Below, piece after piece: positions 49,023-62,709 of a DNA stretch of 64,000 bases. The stretch comes from Brevibacterium ihuae (GTDB lineage Bacteria > Actinomycetota > Actinomycetes > Actinomycetales > Brevibacteriaceae): NCBI RefSeq assembly GCF_900184225.1, contig NZ_FXWZ01000002.1, positions 705,759 through 769,758 of the forward strand, given 5' to 3'. How positions within the stretch are numbered: the first letter of the stretch is position 1; the number at the start of each line of letters is the position of its first letter. The position numbers were made by a program, and so were the translations under genes. The notes beneath the pieces were generated by a model, which saw only the letters and a program-made list of their open reading frames with translations, was not told the origin of the DNA and did no database searches.

Positions 49023-49280
49023 TCAGACGAGCTCGGCCTGATCGGCGACGACAGTCACCCGATCGTTCTCCACGGAGAGGAAGCCGCCCTCGGCATTCGC
49101 CGTGAGGTGCTCCCCGTCCGCGGTGACGATCCGGACCTGGCCGTCGGCCACGATGCCCAGGACGGGCTCGTGGCCGGGCAGGATCCCGATCTCGCCCTCG
49201 GTGGTCTTGGCGATCACGCGCTTGGCCTCACCGGACCAGACGGCGTGCTCGGCGGCCACCACAGTGACGTTGAGGCTCAT
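49023..49280 (-). CDS. atpC: ATP synthase F1 epsilon subunit
   Basis: An 85-residue epsilon subunit: the beta-sandwich domain only ([35 protein letters not shown]). The C-terminal helical domain that blocks rotation in E. coli is absent, as in several actinobacteria. It follows atpD by six bases. Confidence 0.95.
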   Translation of the reverse strand: MSLNVTVVAAEHAVWSGEAKRVIAKTTEGEIGILPGHEPVLGIVADGQVRIVTADGEHLTANAEGGFLSVENDRVTVVADQAELV

Positions 49281-49286
49281 CGGGGA

Positions 49287-51724
<2,438 letters not shown>

Positions 51725-51762
51725 CAGATGTTCCTTTCGCTAACGAGCGTCATCGGATCCGG

Positions 51763-53421
51763 TCAGGCCTTCTTCGCGGACGAGCCGCGCGACTGCTTGA
51801 CGATCTTCTCCTGCTGGACCTCGTCCTCGTCCGCGGAGTCGAACTCCTCGGAACCGGCGTGGACGCCCGCGCCCTCGGTCGGCTGGAAGCCGGCCTTGAA
51901 CTCGGAGATCTCCGACTCGAGCTCGCCGATGATCTCACCGGAGAGCTTGTCCTTGAGGTCGCGGATGGTGTCGAGCAGCGAGGTGCGGCGCTCGAGGTGC
52001 TCGTGGAACTCCGACTCGAACCGGAGCACGTCCTCGACCGGGACGTCGTCGAGGTGGCCCTCGGAACCGGCCCAGATCGACACCGTCTGCTTCTCCGCGG
52101 GCATCGGGGAGAACTGGTTCTGCTTGAGCAGCTCGGTGAGGCGGGCGCCGCGGGCCAGCTGCTGCTTGGTCGCCGGATCGAGATCCGAGGCGAACATCGC
52201 GAAGGCCTCGAGCGAGCGGTACTGCGCGAGCGAGATCTTCAGCGTGCCGGACACACCGCGCAGCGGCTTGGTCTGGGCCGAGCCGCCGACGCGCGACACC
52301 GAGATGCCGACGTCGACCGCGGGACGCTGGTTCGAGTTGAACAGGTCCGACTGGAGGAAGATCTGGCCGTCGGTGATCGAGATGACGTTGGTCGGGATGA
52401 ACGCTCCGACGTCGTTGGCCTTGGTCTCGATGATCGGCAGACCGGTCATCGAGCCGCCGCCCATCTCGTCCGAGAGCTTCGCACAGCGCTCGAGGAGCCG
52501 GGAGTGGAGGTAGAAGACGTCACCCGGGTAGGCCTCGCGGCCCGGCGGGCGGCGGAGGAGCAGGGAGATCGCACGGTAGGCCTCGGCCTGCTTCGACAGG
52601 TCGTCGAACACGATGAGGACGTGCTTGCCCTCGTACATCCAGTGCTGGCCGATGGCGGAGCCGGCGTAGGGGGCGAGGTACTTGAAGCCCGCCGGGTCCG
52701 AGGCCGGGGAGGCGACGATCGTCGTGTACTCGAGAGCACCCGACTCCTCGAGGCTGCGACGCACGGAAGCGATCGTCGAGCCCTTCTGGCCGCAGGCGAC
52801 GTAGATGCAGCGGACCTGCTTCTTCGGGTCGCCGGACTCCCAGTTGGCCTTCTGGTTGATGATCGTGTCGAGAGCGATCGCGGTCTTGCCGGTCTTGCGG
52901 TCGCCGATGATGAGCTGACGCTGTCCGCGACCGATCGGGATCATCGCGTCGATGGCCTTGAGACCGGTCTGCAGCGGCTCCTTGACCTCCTTGCGATCCA
53001 TGACGCCGGCGGCCTGGAGCTCGAGCTCGCGGCGGCCGGAGGCGGCGATCTCGCCGAGTCCGTCGATCGGGTTGCCGAGCGGGTCGACCACGCGACCGAG
53101 GTAGCCGTCACCGACCGGGATCGAGAGGACCTCGCCGGTGCGGTAGACGTTCTGCTCCTCGGCGATGCCCTCGAAGTCGCCGAGGACGACGGCGCCGATC
53201 TCGCGCTCGTCGAGGTTCTGGGCGAGACCGAGGGTGCCGTCCTCGAACCGGAGGAGCTCGTTCGCCATCACGCTGGGCAGGCCCGACACGCTGGCGATGC
53301 CGTCACCCGCGGTGATGACCTTGCCGACCTCGGTCTTGTCTCCACCCTGCGGGTTGTACGATTCGACGAACTTCCCCAGGGCGTCCCGGATCTCCTCCGG
53401 GCGAATTGTCAGTTCCGCCAT
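51763..53421 (-). CDS. atpA: ATP synthase F1 alpha subunit
   Basis: Non-catalytic nucleotide-binding subunit, 552 residues: [15 protein letters not shown] (Walker A), [42 protein letters not shown]. The last 45 residues are an actinobacterial C-terminal extension rich in Glu, Asp and Lys, a region that in mycobacteria limits ATP hydrolysis. Confidence 0.98.
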   Translation of the reverse strand: MAELTIRPEEIRDALGKFVESYNPQGGDKTEVGKVITAGDGIASVSGLPSVMANELLRFEDGTLGLAQNLDEREIGAVVLGDFEGIAEEQNVYRTGEVLSIPVGDGYLGRVVDPLGNPIDGLGEIAASGRRELELQAAGVMDRKEVKEPLQTGLKAIDAMIPIGRGQRQLIIGDRKTGKTAIALDTIINQKANWESGDPKKQVRCIYVACGQKGSTIASVRRSLEESGALEYTTIVASPASDPAGFKYLAPYAGSAIGQHWMYEGKHVLIVFDDLSKQAEAYRAISLLLRRPPGREAYPGDVFYLHSRLLERCAKLSDEMGGGSMTGLPIIETKANDVGAFIPTNVISITDGQIFLQSDLFNSNQRPAVDVGISVSRVGGSAQTKPLRGVSGTLKISLAQYRSLEAFAMFASDLDPATKQQLARGARLTELLKQNQFSPMPAEKQTVSIWAGSEGHLDDVPVEDVLRFESEFHEHLERRTSLLDTIRDLKDKLSGEIIGELESEISEFKAGFQPTEGAGVHAGSEEFDSADEDEVQQEKIVKQSRGSSAKKA

Positions 53422-53522
53422 CTGGTTTCCCTGCTTCCTTTTGTTCGAGAGCGTCCCCGAGGTGGTCGGGTGGACCGCTCCATACCGTGTAAATGTGCCC
53501 GGTGTGCGCGGGCGGATAGGTG

Positions 53523-54328
53523 TCAGCCGGCGAGCCGGCGACGGGCGTCTGCGAGACGATCGGAGATCGTCGAATTCATCACCTCATCGCCGACCTGCAC
53601 GCGCACTCCGCCGACGACCTCGGGATCGACGTGCACGTTGAGGACGAGCTCCCTGCCGTACGAGGCGGACAGAGCGGCCGTGAGGCGCTCCTGCTGCTCG
53701 GGGCTCATGGGCTGGGCGACGGTGACCTCGGCGACGGAGCGCCGCTGACGCGCGGCGAGCACCTCGGAATAGGTGTCCAGCGTCTCCGAGACCCGCATCC
53801 CGCGCGGGTGCGCGGCGGCCTGGGAGACGAGGCGGACGGTGTCGGCAGAGGCCTTGGCGTCGAGCAGGTCGCCCACCAGCGCGCGCTTGGATTCCGCGGG
53901 CGCCGGGGAGGAGAATGCCCACCCGAGCTCGTGATCGGACTCCAGCAGCCGGCTGAATCGGAACAGCTCCTCCTCGACCTCGCCCAGGCGTCCGTCCGAC
54001 TGCGCCCCGGCCGCGACGGCGGTGACGCCGGCGACCTCGAGCGCGGTGACGTAGTCCTGCGCGCGGGCCCAGTGCCGGGCCGCGGCGTCGAGGGCGATCT
54101 CGAGCGACCGGGCGTCGACGGAGTCGGCGAAGAGCGCCTGCAGCACTCCGCGCTTGCGCTCGGGCTCGATCGCGGAGTCCGCCATGGCACGGCGGAGCCG
54201 GGAGTTCTCCGCGAGCACGGAGACGATCCCGAGCAGTCCGTCGGCCAGTGCGGTCCCCGACTGCGATCCGAGGGCCGCTTCGAGGTCCTGCAGCGTCCGG
54301 GCGAGGGAGTTCCTGCTCGACTGGAGCA

Positions 54329-54329
<1 letters not shown>
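53523..54329 (-). CDS. atpH: ATP synthase F1 delta subunit
   Basis: Stator subunit linking the b dimer to the alpha3beta3 head; 268 residues, the long form of actinobacteria compared with about 177 in E. coli. The conserved C-terminal part is [15 protein letters not shown] and [25 protein letters not shown]. Its ATG overlaps the atpF stop by one base. A 101-base gap precedes atpA. Confidence 0.95.
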
Positions 54330-55216
<887 letters not shown>

Positions 55217-55228
55217 TCATGGGCCGGC

Positions 55229-56020
55229 TCAGTGGTCGTGCGACACGCTGAGCTGGATGTAGGCGGCGGTGAGCAGCGCGAAGATGTAGGCCTGCAGGAT
55301 CGCGACCAGGATCTCGAACAGCGTGAAGGCGAATCCGCCGATGAGCGTGAGGGCGCCGAACGCCGCCCAGGCACCGCCGAGCTCGACGATGAAGAACTGG
55401 GTGGCGGCGAAGCACAGCACGAGCAGGAGGTGACCGACGAGCATGTTGAACGTCAGTCGGAGGGTGAGGCTGAGCGGGCGGGCGACGAAGGTCGAGACGA
55501 GCTCGATCGGGGTGACGAGGATGTACATCGCCTTGGGCACGCCGGCCGGGAAGAGCTGGCTCTTGAGGTACTGGCCGCCGCCCTGCGCCTTGATGCCGGC
55601 GCCGATCATCACGACATAGGCGACGAGCGCCATGACGAGCGGCATGCCGATGTTCGCGTTCGACGAGATGTTGAGGAACGGGATGATGCCGGTGATGTTG
55701 AGGGCGAAGACCGACAGGAAGATCACCGCGATGAGCGGGAAGAAGCGGTCGCCGTCCTTCTTGCCGAGCATGTCGTACGCGATGCCCTTGCGGATGAAGT
55801 CGAGGACCATCTCCGCGATCGACTGTCCGCGGCCCGGGATGAGGGTGGGCTTGCGCAGCAGCCACACGAAGAGGAGCACGAGCACGAGGCTGACGAGGAT
55901 CCGGATGAGCATGATCCGGTTGAGCTCGAACGGAGTACCTGCGAACAGCACTGCCGGGGGGTAGAACTCCTCGAGGCCGGGGGCGTGGAATCCGCCGCTT
56001 CCGGAGGCCGCGAGAAGCAT
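55229..56020 (-). CDS. atpB: ATP synthase F0 a subunit
   Basis: Proton channel subunit of about 263 residues with five to six membrane helices. The essential Arg is in ARPLSLTLRLTFNMLVGH, and the last helices hold FTLFEILVAILQAYIFALLTAAYIQLS. The start is uncertain: the ATG at 56020 (MLLAASGSGGFHAPG) fits the family length but has a poor ribosome-binding site. The frame is open further upstream, including a CTG at 56050 behind AGGAG and a GTG at 56113 behind GGGGAG. Confidence 0.93.
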   Translation of the reverse strand: MLLAASGSGGFHAPGLEEFYPPAVLFAGTPFELNRIMLIRILVSLVLVLLFVWLLRKPTLIPGRGQSIAEMVLDFIRKGIAYDMLGKKDGDRFFPLIAVIFLSVFALNITGIIPFLNISSNANIGMPLVMALVAYVVMIGAGIKAQGGGQYLKSQLFPAGVPKAMYILVTPIELVSTFVARPLSLTLRLTFNMLVGHLLLVLCFAATQFFIVELGGAWAAFGALTLIGGFAFTLFEILVAILQAYIFALLTAAYIQLSVSHDH

Positions 56021-56277
56021 TGTCGGCGACAAGGCAGCTGGAGTGAACAGGGCTGGCTCCTGACGAGTCGGCGGGGCGAACCGGACACCCGATCGACCAC
56101 CGTTGACGAACACTGACGGGCGCTCTCCCCGGTCCCGGAAGGAGTTGGGGAGATGAAGAGCTGCGCCTGCGGAATCGGCTCGGGGAGCATTCAGGCACTC
56201 CACCGCGATTCCACAGACACTCTACCAACCGCGACGGAGCGTCACCAAACCGGGGGGGCGACCCTGGGCCGGGCCGC

Positions 56278-56709
56278 TCAGCGGCGCGGGGACCCCGGCT
56301 GCGGGTCGATGATCGGCAGACGGGCGCGCTGCACCGTGACGACGTCGACGATGAGGGAGGCGAAGGCGGCGACCGCGAGTGTGACGAAGAGCACCCAGGG
56401 ATCGTAGAAATCGAGGTTCCGCAGACTCGCGGTGAGCGCGATGAGGCCAGCGACCTTGAGGAGGAAGCCGCCGAGGACGGCGCCGGCCATGACCACCGGG
56501 GACGAATCCGCGGTGAGGAGCATGAGCACGGCGGTGATCGCGAAGAACACGAAAGCGGTGGCGGCGCCGATGAGCGCCCCCCAGACCCCGGGCATCCCGG
56601 CGACGAAGTACCCCACCGCGGTGGCGAGGACGGCGATGACGAGGGTGATGAGCAGTCCGCGCACGATGATGCCGCGCATGATGGTCCGGACGGTGTCGTG
56701 GGCAGTCAC
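56278..56709 (-). CDS. atpI: AtpI-like small membrane protein
   Basis: A 143-residue protein with four membrane helices (GLLITLVIAVLATAVGYFV, LIGAATAFVFFAITAVLML, GAVLGGFLLKVAGLIALTA, WVLFVTLAVAAFASLIV). Its place right before atpB suggests the AtpI/c-ring assembly role. The GTG at 56709 has AAGGAGG and overlaps the end of the upstream gene by four bases. The 257 bases up to atpB hold no gene that I can support. Confidence 0.75.
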   Translation of the reverse strand: MTAHDTVRTIMRGIIVRGLLITLVIAVLATAVGYFVAGMPGVWGALIGAATAFVFFAITAVLMLLTADSSPVVMAGAVLGGFLLKVAGLIALTASLRNLDFYDPWVLFVTLAVAAFASLIVDVVTVQRARLPIIDPQPGSPRR

Positions 56710-57812
56710 AGTTCCTCCTTGGCCCGCAGGCGGACGCGCAGCGGGTAGAACGTCAGGATGAGGGTCGCGGCGATCGCGAGGACGAGCACGGTGATCACCG
56801 CGCCGGGGTCGAGCATGAGGAACGAGACCGTTCCGAAGGCGAAGATCGCCGTCCACAGGTAGAGGAGGAGGACGGCGCGGGCGTGCGAATGACCGAGCTT
56901 GAGCATGCGGTGGTGGAGGTGCTTGGCGTCGGCGGAGAAGGGCGACTTGCCGGCGAGCATCCGGCGCACCACCGCGAGCATGAGGTCGAGCAGCGGGAGG
57001 AACATCACCGCGATCGGCAGCAGGATCGGGAGGAACGTCGGCAGGACCCGCTCCCGGCCGAGCAGGGCGGGGTCGACCTGGCCGGTGACGCGGATGGTCG
57101 ACGCGGCGAGCAGCAGGCCGATGAGCATGGAGCCGGAGTCCCCCATGAAGATCCGGGCGGGATTGAAGTTGTGCGGGAGGAAGCCGAGGCAGGCGCCGAC
57201 GAGCACCGAGATGATGAGCGAGGCGAGGTTGGCGTAGGAGTCCGGGCTCGTGTCGACGGCGAGCCCGTAGGAGTAGATGAAGAACGCCACGCCGCCGATC
57301 GTCACCACCCCGGCGGCCAGCCCGTCGAGGCCGTCGACGAAGTTCACCGCGTTGATCGTCACGAGCACGACGAGCACGGTGATGATCACCGACATCCGGG
57401 GCGAGCCGATGATGACCTCGTTGAACGGGATCGACAGCATCGCCACCCCGTTGAGCGCCATGAACCCCGCGGCGAGCGTCTGGCCGGCGAGCTTGGCGAT
57501 CCAGTGGAGATCCCAGATGTCGTCGATGACGCCGAGCAGGCACAGCATCGCGGCCGCGCCGGCGATGCCGATGATCGGTGCGGGCTGGGTGAAGAGCTCC
57601 TCGAGGAAGGGCGTCTGGGAGGCGAACAGGAGGCCCACCATGACCCCGGCGAAGATCGCCACTCCCCCGAGGCGGGGCGTGGGCACGGAGTGGACGTCGC
57701 GCTCGCGCAGGGGTGAGAAGATCAGCCCGCGCTCGGCGATGCGCCGCACCATGGGGGTGACGAGGTAGGCGGTGATCGCGGAGATCACCAGGATGAAGAG
57801 GTACGCGCGCAC
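56706..57812 (-). CDS. wecA: Polyprenyl-phosphate sugar-1-phosphate transferase (WecA/MraY family)
   Basis: A 368-residue membrane enzyme with about eleven helices that moves a sugar-1-phosphate from UDP-sugar to decaprenyl or undecaprenyl phosphate. The family motifs are PTPRLGG, LGVIDDIWDLHW, NAVNFVDGLDGLAAG, RIFMGDSGSM and the HLHHRMLKLGH loop. In actinobacteria this gene starts arabinogalactan or teichoic-acid linker synthesis. The GTG start directly follows the sua5 stop. Confidence 0.93.
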   Translation of the reverse strand: MRAYLFILVISAITAYLVTPMVRRIAERGLIFSPLRERDVHSVPTPRLGGVAIFAGVMVGLLFASQTPFLEELFTQPAPIIGIAGAAAMLCLLGVIDDIWDLHWIAKLAGQTLAAGFMALNGVAMLSIPFNEVIIGSPRMSVIITVLVVLVTINAVNFVDGLDGLAAGVVTIGGVAFFIYSYGLAVDTSPDSYANLASLIISVLVGACLGFLPHNFNPARIFMGDSGSMLIGLLLAASTIRVTGQVDPALLGRERVLPTFLPILLPIAVMFLPLLDLMLAVVRRMLAGKSPFSADAKHLHHRMLKLGHSHARAVLLLYLWTAIFAFGTVSFLMLDPGAVITVLVLAIAATLILTFYPLRVRLRAKEEL

Positions 57813-58463
57813 TCAGCCGCCCGCATCCGCCAGATCGTCGACGACCGCGACGAGCTCCGCGTGGCTCACCGGCCCGGGGCGCACGATCCGCGGCGGGGTC
57901 GAGGTCATGTCGACGATGGTCGACGACCGCCCCCCGATGACCAGGCCGCCGTCGAGGTAGATGTCGACCGCGTCGCCGAGCATCGACCGCGCCTGGTCGA
58001 CGGTCGTCGCCGCCGGGGACCCGGAGGTGTTCGCGCTCGACACCGCGAGCGGACCGGTGACGGTGAGGAGCTCGCGGATGCGCTCGTCGTCGGGCATCCG
58101 GATCGCAACGGTTCCGTGGGTGTCGCCGAGGTCCCAGTCGAGGAAGGGCTGGGCGGTGCAGATGATCGTCAGCGGGCCCGGCCAGAAGCGCTTGGTGAGC
58201 ATGAGCACACGTTCGTCGGCGATCTCGGTGAGCCCCATGAGCGCCTCGGGGCGGCCGACGAGCACCGGCGGCGGCATGTCGCGGCCGCGGCCCTTCGCGG
58301 CGAGCAGCCGGGCCACGCCGTCCTTCGAGAAGGCATCGGCGGCGACGCCGTACACGGTGTCGGTGGGGATCACGAGCAGCCCGTGGGCGCGCACGACCCG
58401 CGCGCACTCCTCGAAGACGAGGTCGCGGACGTCGTCGTTGCGGACGTCGAAGGTGCGCGACAT
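57813..58463 (-). CDS. sua5: L-threonylcarbamoyladenylate synthase (Sua5/YciO family)
   Basis: A 216-residue enzyme that makes threonylcarbamoyl-AMP for the t6A modification of tRNAs reading ANN codons. Motifs are VIPTDTVYGVAADAF, KGRGRDMPPPVLVG, RFWPGPLT and LAVSSANTSGSPAATT. It lacks the extra C-terminal Sua5 domain, so it is the short TsaC-like form. The ATG overlaps the prmC stop by one base. Confidence 0.94.
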   Translation of the reverse strand: MSRTFDVRNDDVRDLVFEECARVVRAHGLLVIPTDTVYGVAADAFSKDGVARLLAAKGRGRDMPPPVLVGRPEALMGLTEIADERVLMLTKRFWPGPLTIICTAQPFLDWDLGDTHGTVAIRMPDDERIRELLTVTGPLAVSSANTSGSPAATTVDQARSMLGDAVDIYLDGGLVIGGRSSTIVDMTSTPPRIVRPGPVSHAELVAVVDDLADAGG

Positions 58464-59347
58464 CAGCTCTCCTCCGGTCGTGCGGCTGTCGAACAGCGGT
58501 CCCTGCCAGTGTAGTCCGGGCAGGTCCGCGCGGCGCCGAGGCCGTGGGCGGCCATGGCGGCGCGCACCGCCGCCCCCTGGGTCTCGTCGTGCTCGAGGAC
58601 GAGGGCGCCGCCCGGCCGGAGCACCTGCGCGGCGACGGCGATGACGACCGCGGGGAGGTCCATCCCGTCGTCTCCCCCGCCGTAGAGCGCGACCTCCGGG
58701 TCGTGCCGGGCCACCTCGGGGTCGGCGTGCATCCGGTCGGCGGGCACATAGGGCGGGTTGGACACGACGACGTCGAACCGGCCGAGCGCGGGCAGGTCCC
58801 GGACATCGGCGGCGACGAGCGTGCAGCGGCTGCCCGCGGCCGCGAGCGCGCCGCCGAGGGCGGTGAGATTGGTGCGCGCCCACCGGAGCGCCTGCTCGTC
58901 CTTCTCGACGGCGACGACCTCGCTGCCGGGCGCCTCGGTCGCGATCGCGAGGGCGAGCGCGCCGGAGCCGGTGCACAGGTCGAGGACCCGCGGGGCGGGG
59001 TTGCCGCTCACCGCGCGGAGCACGGCGTCGACGAGCAGCTCGGTCTCCGGCCGCGGGGTGAAGACCCCGGGTCCCACACTGAGGTCGAGATGACGGAACG
59101 GCGCGGTGCCGACGATGTGCTGGAGCGGGACGCGGCGGGCGCGGGCGGCGAGGGCGGAGTCGAGGCGGGCGGCCACCTCGGCGGGAACCGCGGTGCCGCG
59201 CAGCGCATGCATCCCGAGATCGCGGGGTTCGCAGTCCCAGGCGTGGGCGAGCAGGAGCCGCGCATCCGCCTCCGGGGAGGGGACGCCGGCGCGCGCGAGC
59301 CGGGCGGCCGCGCCGGAGAGGACCGCACCGACGGGAGCTTCGGACAC
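58463..59347 (-). CDS. prmC: Peptide chain release factor N5-glutamine methyltransferase
   Basis: A 294-residue methyltransferase that methylates the Gln of the GGQ motif in release factors, including the product of the neighbouring prfA. It has VLDLCTGSGALALAIA (SAM binding) and VVSNPPYVPADRM (NPPY, binds the Gln side chain). The GTG at 59347 lies four bases after the prfA stop; the frame upstream is only prfA antisense to the reading frame. Confidence 0.94.
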   Translation of the reverse strand: MSEAPVGAVLSGAAARLARAGVPSPEADARLLLAHAWDCEPRDLGMHALRGTAVPAEVAARLDSALAARARRVPLQHIVGTAPFRHLDLSVGPGVFTPRPETELLVDAVLRAVSGNPAPRVLDLCTGSGALALAIATEAPGSEVVAVEKDEQALRWARTNLTALGGALAAAGSRCTLVAADVRDLPALGRFDVVVSNPPYVPADRMHADPEVARHDPEVALYGGGDDGMDLPAVVIAVAAQVLRPGGALVLEHDETQGAAVRAAMAAHGLGAARTCPDYTGRDRCSTAARPEES

Positions 59348-59351
59348 CGTC

Positions 59352-60446
59352 TCAGCCGATCTCGTCGAGGCGTCGGGCGCGGTCGGCGGCGCGGGAGGAC
59401 TCGACGACGGGATCGAGCTGGCCGTCGAGGACCTGGTCGAGATTGTGCGCCTTGTACCCGGTCCGGTGATCGGCGATCCGGTTCTCCGGGAAGTTGTACG
59501 TGCGGATGCGCTCGGAGCGGTCGACGGTGCGCACCTGCGCGCGGCGCTCGTCATTGGCCGCGGCGGCGGCCTCCTCGGCGCGCTGCGCGAGGATCCGGGC
59601 GCGGAGCATCCGCATCGCGGCCTCCCGGTTCTGCAGCTGCGACTTCTCGTTCTGGCAGCTCGCGACGATCCCCGTGGGCACGTGGGTGATCCGGACGGCG
59701 GAATCGGTGGTGTTCACCGACTGGCCGCCCGGCCCGGAGGAGCGGAATACGTCGATCCGGAGGTCGGAGTCGGCGATCTCGACCTCGTCGGGCTCGTCGA
59801 CCTCGGGGAACACGAGCACGCCCGCGGCCGAGGTGTGGATCCGGCCCTGCGACTCCGTCACCGGCACGCGCTGGACCCGGTGGACCCCGCCCTCGAAGCG
59901 GACCCAGCCGTACACTCCCCCGGCCGTCGACTTCACGGCGAGCGTGACGTCCTTGCAACCGCCGAGGTCGGAGTCGGTCCGGTCGAGGATCTCCGTCGAC
60001 CAGCCGCGCGACTCCGCCCAGCGCTGGTACATCCGGAGCAGATCCGCGGCGAACAGCGCGGACTCCTCGCCGCCCTCACCCGCCCGGATCTCGATGAGCG
60101 CGTCCCGCACGTCGTCGGGATCGCGGGGGACGAGCAGATCACGCAGCCGGTCGCCGAGCTCGGCGCTCCGGGCCCGCAGCTCCTCGGCCTCGGCGGCGAA
60201 GCCGGGGTCCTCGGCGGCGAGCTCGGCCGCCGCCTCGAGATCCGCGGCGGTCTCCTCGAGCTCCCGCCAGCAGGTCGCGACGCGGTCGAGCTCCGCATAG
60301 CGGCGGGGGAGCCGGCGCGCCTGCCCCGGGTTCTGGTGGACGGCCGGATCCGCGAGCTCCTGCTCGACGCGCGCGTGCTCGTCGAGCAGGGCCCGCACCG
60401 ACTGGGTGATCGATTCGATGTCCGCGCCGGAGTGCCCTGCGCTCAT
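59352..60446 (-). CDS. prfA: Peptide chain release factor 1
   Basis: Ends translation at UAA and UAG; 364 residues. The stop-codon reading tripeptide is PVT in [14 protein letters not shown] (RF1 type, not the SPF of RF2). The catalytic GGQ lies in [16 protein letters not shown] near residue 237. It starts three bases after the rho stop, and prmC follows at once. Confidence 0.96.
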   Translation of the reverse strand: MSAGHSGADIESITQSVRALLDEHARVEQELADPAVHQNPGQARRLPRRYAELDRVATCWRELEETAADLEAAAELAAEDPGFAAEAEELRARSAELGDRLRDLLVPRDPDDVRDALIEIRAGEGGEESALFAADLLRMYQRWAESRGWSTEILDRTDSDLGGCKDVTLAVKSTAGGVYGWVRFEGGVHRVQRVPVTESQGRIHTSAAGVLVFPEVDEPDEVEIADSDLRIDVFRSSGPGGQSVNTTDSAVRITHVPTGIVASCQNEKSQLQNREAAMRMLRARILAQRAEEAAAAANDERRAQVRTVDRSERIRTYNFPENRIADHRTGYKAHNLDQVLDGQLDPVVESSRAADRARRLDEIG

Positions 60447-60449
60447 CGA

Positions 60450-62444
60450 TCAGTACTCGTCGGCGGCGGACTTCGGCAGCGGAGTGGTCTTCTGCACCTG
60501 CATGAGGAACTCCGCGTTCGAGCCGGTCTCCTTGAGCTTGGAGAGCAGGAGCTCGAGGGCCTGCTGCTGCTCGAGGCCGGAGAGCACCCGCCGCAGCTTC
60601 CACATGACCTTGGTCTCCTCGGGGCTCATGAGGTTCTCCTCGCGGCGGGTGCCGGAGGAGTTGACGTCCACGGCCGGGTAGATGCGCTTGTCCGCGAGGT
60701 TGCGGCTCAGGCGCAGCTCCATGTTGCCGGTGCCCTTGAACTCCTCGAAGATCACCTCGTCCATCCGCGAGCCGGTCTCGACGAGCGCGGTCGCGAGGAT
60801 GGTGAGCGAACCGCCGCCCTCGATGTTGCGCGCCGCGCCGAAGAACTTCTTGGGCGGGTAGAGCGCATTCGCGTCGACGCCGCCGGACAGGATGCGTCCG
60901 GAGGCCGGCTGGGCGAGGTTGTAGGCGCGTCCGAGGCGGGTGATGTTGTCGAGGAGCACGACGACGTCCTGGCCCATCTCGACGAGGCGCTTGGCCCGCT
61001 CGATCGCGAGCTCGGCGATCGTCGTGTGATCGTCGGCCGGACGGTCGAAGGTCGAGGCGATGACCTCGCCCTGGACCGCGCGCTCCATGTCGGTGACCTC
61101 CTCGGGACGCTCGTCGACGAGGACGACCATGAGGTGCACGGAGGGGTTGTTCGCCGTGATCGCATTCGCGATCTGCTGCATGATCATCGTCTTGCCCGCC
61201 TTGGGCGGTGCGACGATGAGTCCGCGCTGTCCCTTGCCGATCGGCGACACGAGGTCGATGATGCGGCCGGAGATCTGCTTCGAGGTGGTCTCCATCCGCA
61301 GGCGCTCCTGCGGGTAGAGCGGGGTGAGCTTGGAGAACTCGACGCGACGCTTCGCGTCCTCGACGCTCAGCCCGTTGACGGAGTCGAGGCGCACGAGCGC
61401 ATCGAACTTCTCGCGCTTGCCGGAGCGCTCGCCCTCGCGGGACTGGCGGATCGCGCCGACGATCGCGTCGCCCTTGCGCAGGCCGTTCCGCTTGACCATG
61501 TTCGCCGAGACGTACACGTCGTTGGGGCCGGGGAGGTAGCCGGTGGTGCGGAGGAACGCGTAGTTGTCGTGGACGTCGAGGATGCCGCCGACGGGGATGA
61601 GCACGTCGTCGGGCCGGAGCTCCGGCTCGTCGAAGTCGTTGCGGCCGCGGCGCTTGCGGTCGCGCCCGCGGTTGCGGCCGCGGCGGTCGCCGTCGCGGTC
61701 GTTCCGGTTGTCGCCGCGGTCGCGTCCCCGGCCGCCGCGATCATTGCGGTCATTGCCGTTGCTGCGGTCGTTCCGGTTCTCGTTCCGGTCTCGGTTGTCG
61801 TTGCCGCCCCGGTCGTTACGGTCGTTGTCGCCGCGATCGTTGCGATCGTCGCCGTTGCCGTTGCCGCGATCGTTCCGGTCGCCGCGGTTGTCGCCGCCGC
61901 GCTCGCTCCGGCTGTCGTTCCGGTCGCGGTTGTTGTCGTTCCGGTCGTTGCGGTTGTCGTTGCCGCCGCGATCCTTCCGATCGTTGCCGCGGTTGTCGTT
62001 CCGGTTCTCGGCGCGGTCTCCCCCGCGTCCGCCGCGCTCCTGCGACTCGGATCCCGAACCGGGCTCCCGGTCGTCCCGGCGCTGCTGCTCGGCGGCAGGC
62101 GCCTCGGCGGCCTGCTGCTCGCCGGCACCGCGTCCGCGGCGCGAGCGCTGCTGGGCCTCGTCCGACTTCTCCGCGGCATCTCCCTGGGCGGGTGCGGCGG
62201 GAGCGGATTCGGCGGCGGGTGCATCGGCGGCACGTCCGCGGCCGGCAGACCGGCGGGCGGGAGCCGGAGCCGAGCCCTGGGCGCCGCTGCCGGCGGCGTT
62301 GATGGCCTCGATGAGGTCGCTCTTGCGGAGGCGGCGGTATCCCTTGATACCGAGACCCGCCGCCATCTCCTGGAGCTGGGGCAGCCGCAGGGCGGTGAGG
62401 CTTCCCGAGCGGGCGGCGGTTTCGGTGTTCGTGGTCTCTGTCAC
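60450..62444 (-). CDS. rho: Transcription termination factor Rho with long charged insertion
   Basis: Hexameric RNA helicase of 664 residues. Residues 1-45 or so form the Rho N-terminal helical domain ([20 protein letters not shown]). From about 55 to 275 comes an Arg/Asn/Asp/Gly-rich region with repeats such as NDRNDRGG, common in actinobacterial Rho. After that the RNA-binding fold ([14 protein letters not shown]) and the ATPase ([43 protein letters not shown]). The GTG at 62444 has AAGGA seven bases upstream. The 265-base leader up to thrB holds no gene. Confidence 0.96.
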   Translation of the reverse strand: MTETTNTETAARSGSLTALRLPQLQEMAAGLGIKGYRRLRKSDLIEAINAAGSGAQGSAPAPARRSAGRGRAADAPAAESAPAAPAQGDAAEKSDEAQQRSRRGRGAGEQQAAEAPAAEQQRRDDREPGSGSESQERGGRGGDRAENRNDNRGNDRKDRGGNDNRNDRNDNNRDRNDSRSERGGDNRGDRNDRGNGNGDDRNDRGDNDRNDRGGNDNRDRNENRNDRSNGNDRNDRGGRGRDRGDNRNDRDGDRRGRNRGRDRKRRGRNDFDEPELRPDDVLIPVGGILDVHDNYAFLRTTGYLPGPNDVYVSANMVKRNGLRKGDAIVGAIRQSREGERSGKREKFDALVRLDSVNGLSVEDAKRRVEFSKLTPLYPQERLRMETTSKQISGRIIDLVSPIGKGQRGLIVAPPKAGKTMIMQQIANAITANNPSVHLMVVLVDERPEEVTDMERAVQGEVIASTFDRPADDHTTIAELAIERAKRLVEMGQDVVVLLDNITRLGRAYNLAQPASGRILSGGVDANALYPPKKFFGAARNIEGGGSLTILATALVETGSRMDEVIFEEFKGTGNMELRLSRNLADKRIYPAVDVNSSGTRREENLMSPEETKVMWKLRRVLSGLEQQQALELLLSKLKETGSNAEFLMQVQKTTPLPKSAADEY

Positions 62445-62709
62445 GAAGGTTCCTTCTCCCTCGTTCGGCTGCAGCGAAGAAAGATCGTGGATCCTGCAGC
62501 GATGGACGGCACGCATGAGAGTGCGTGCTCTGTAGTGGAGTACCCTGAAGAACTCAGACGCGGTACGAAGAATGTTCCCAGCGAATCCGATTCGGTGACG
62601 GTGCCGATCCGAGCGGATCCGACAGCTCACGCGTTCTCGTGTGGGAACGCCTCCAGCCTACACTTCGTCGTTCCCGAGCGCGAATCCGACCCGCCGCCCC
62701 GAGAGGCGC

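Noticed and set aside
61650..62040. Repeated short blocks resembling a CRISPR or tandem repeat
   Set aside because: The repeats are codons for the Arg/Asn/Asp/Gly tract of rho. Spacing is irregular and there are no unique spacers.
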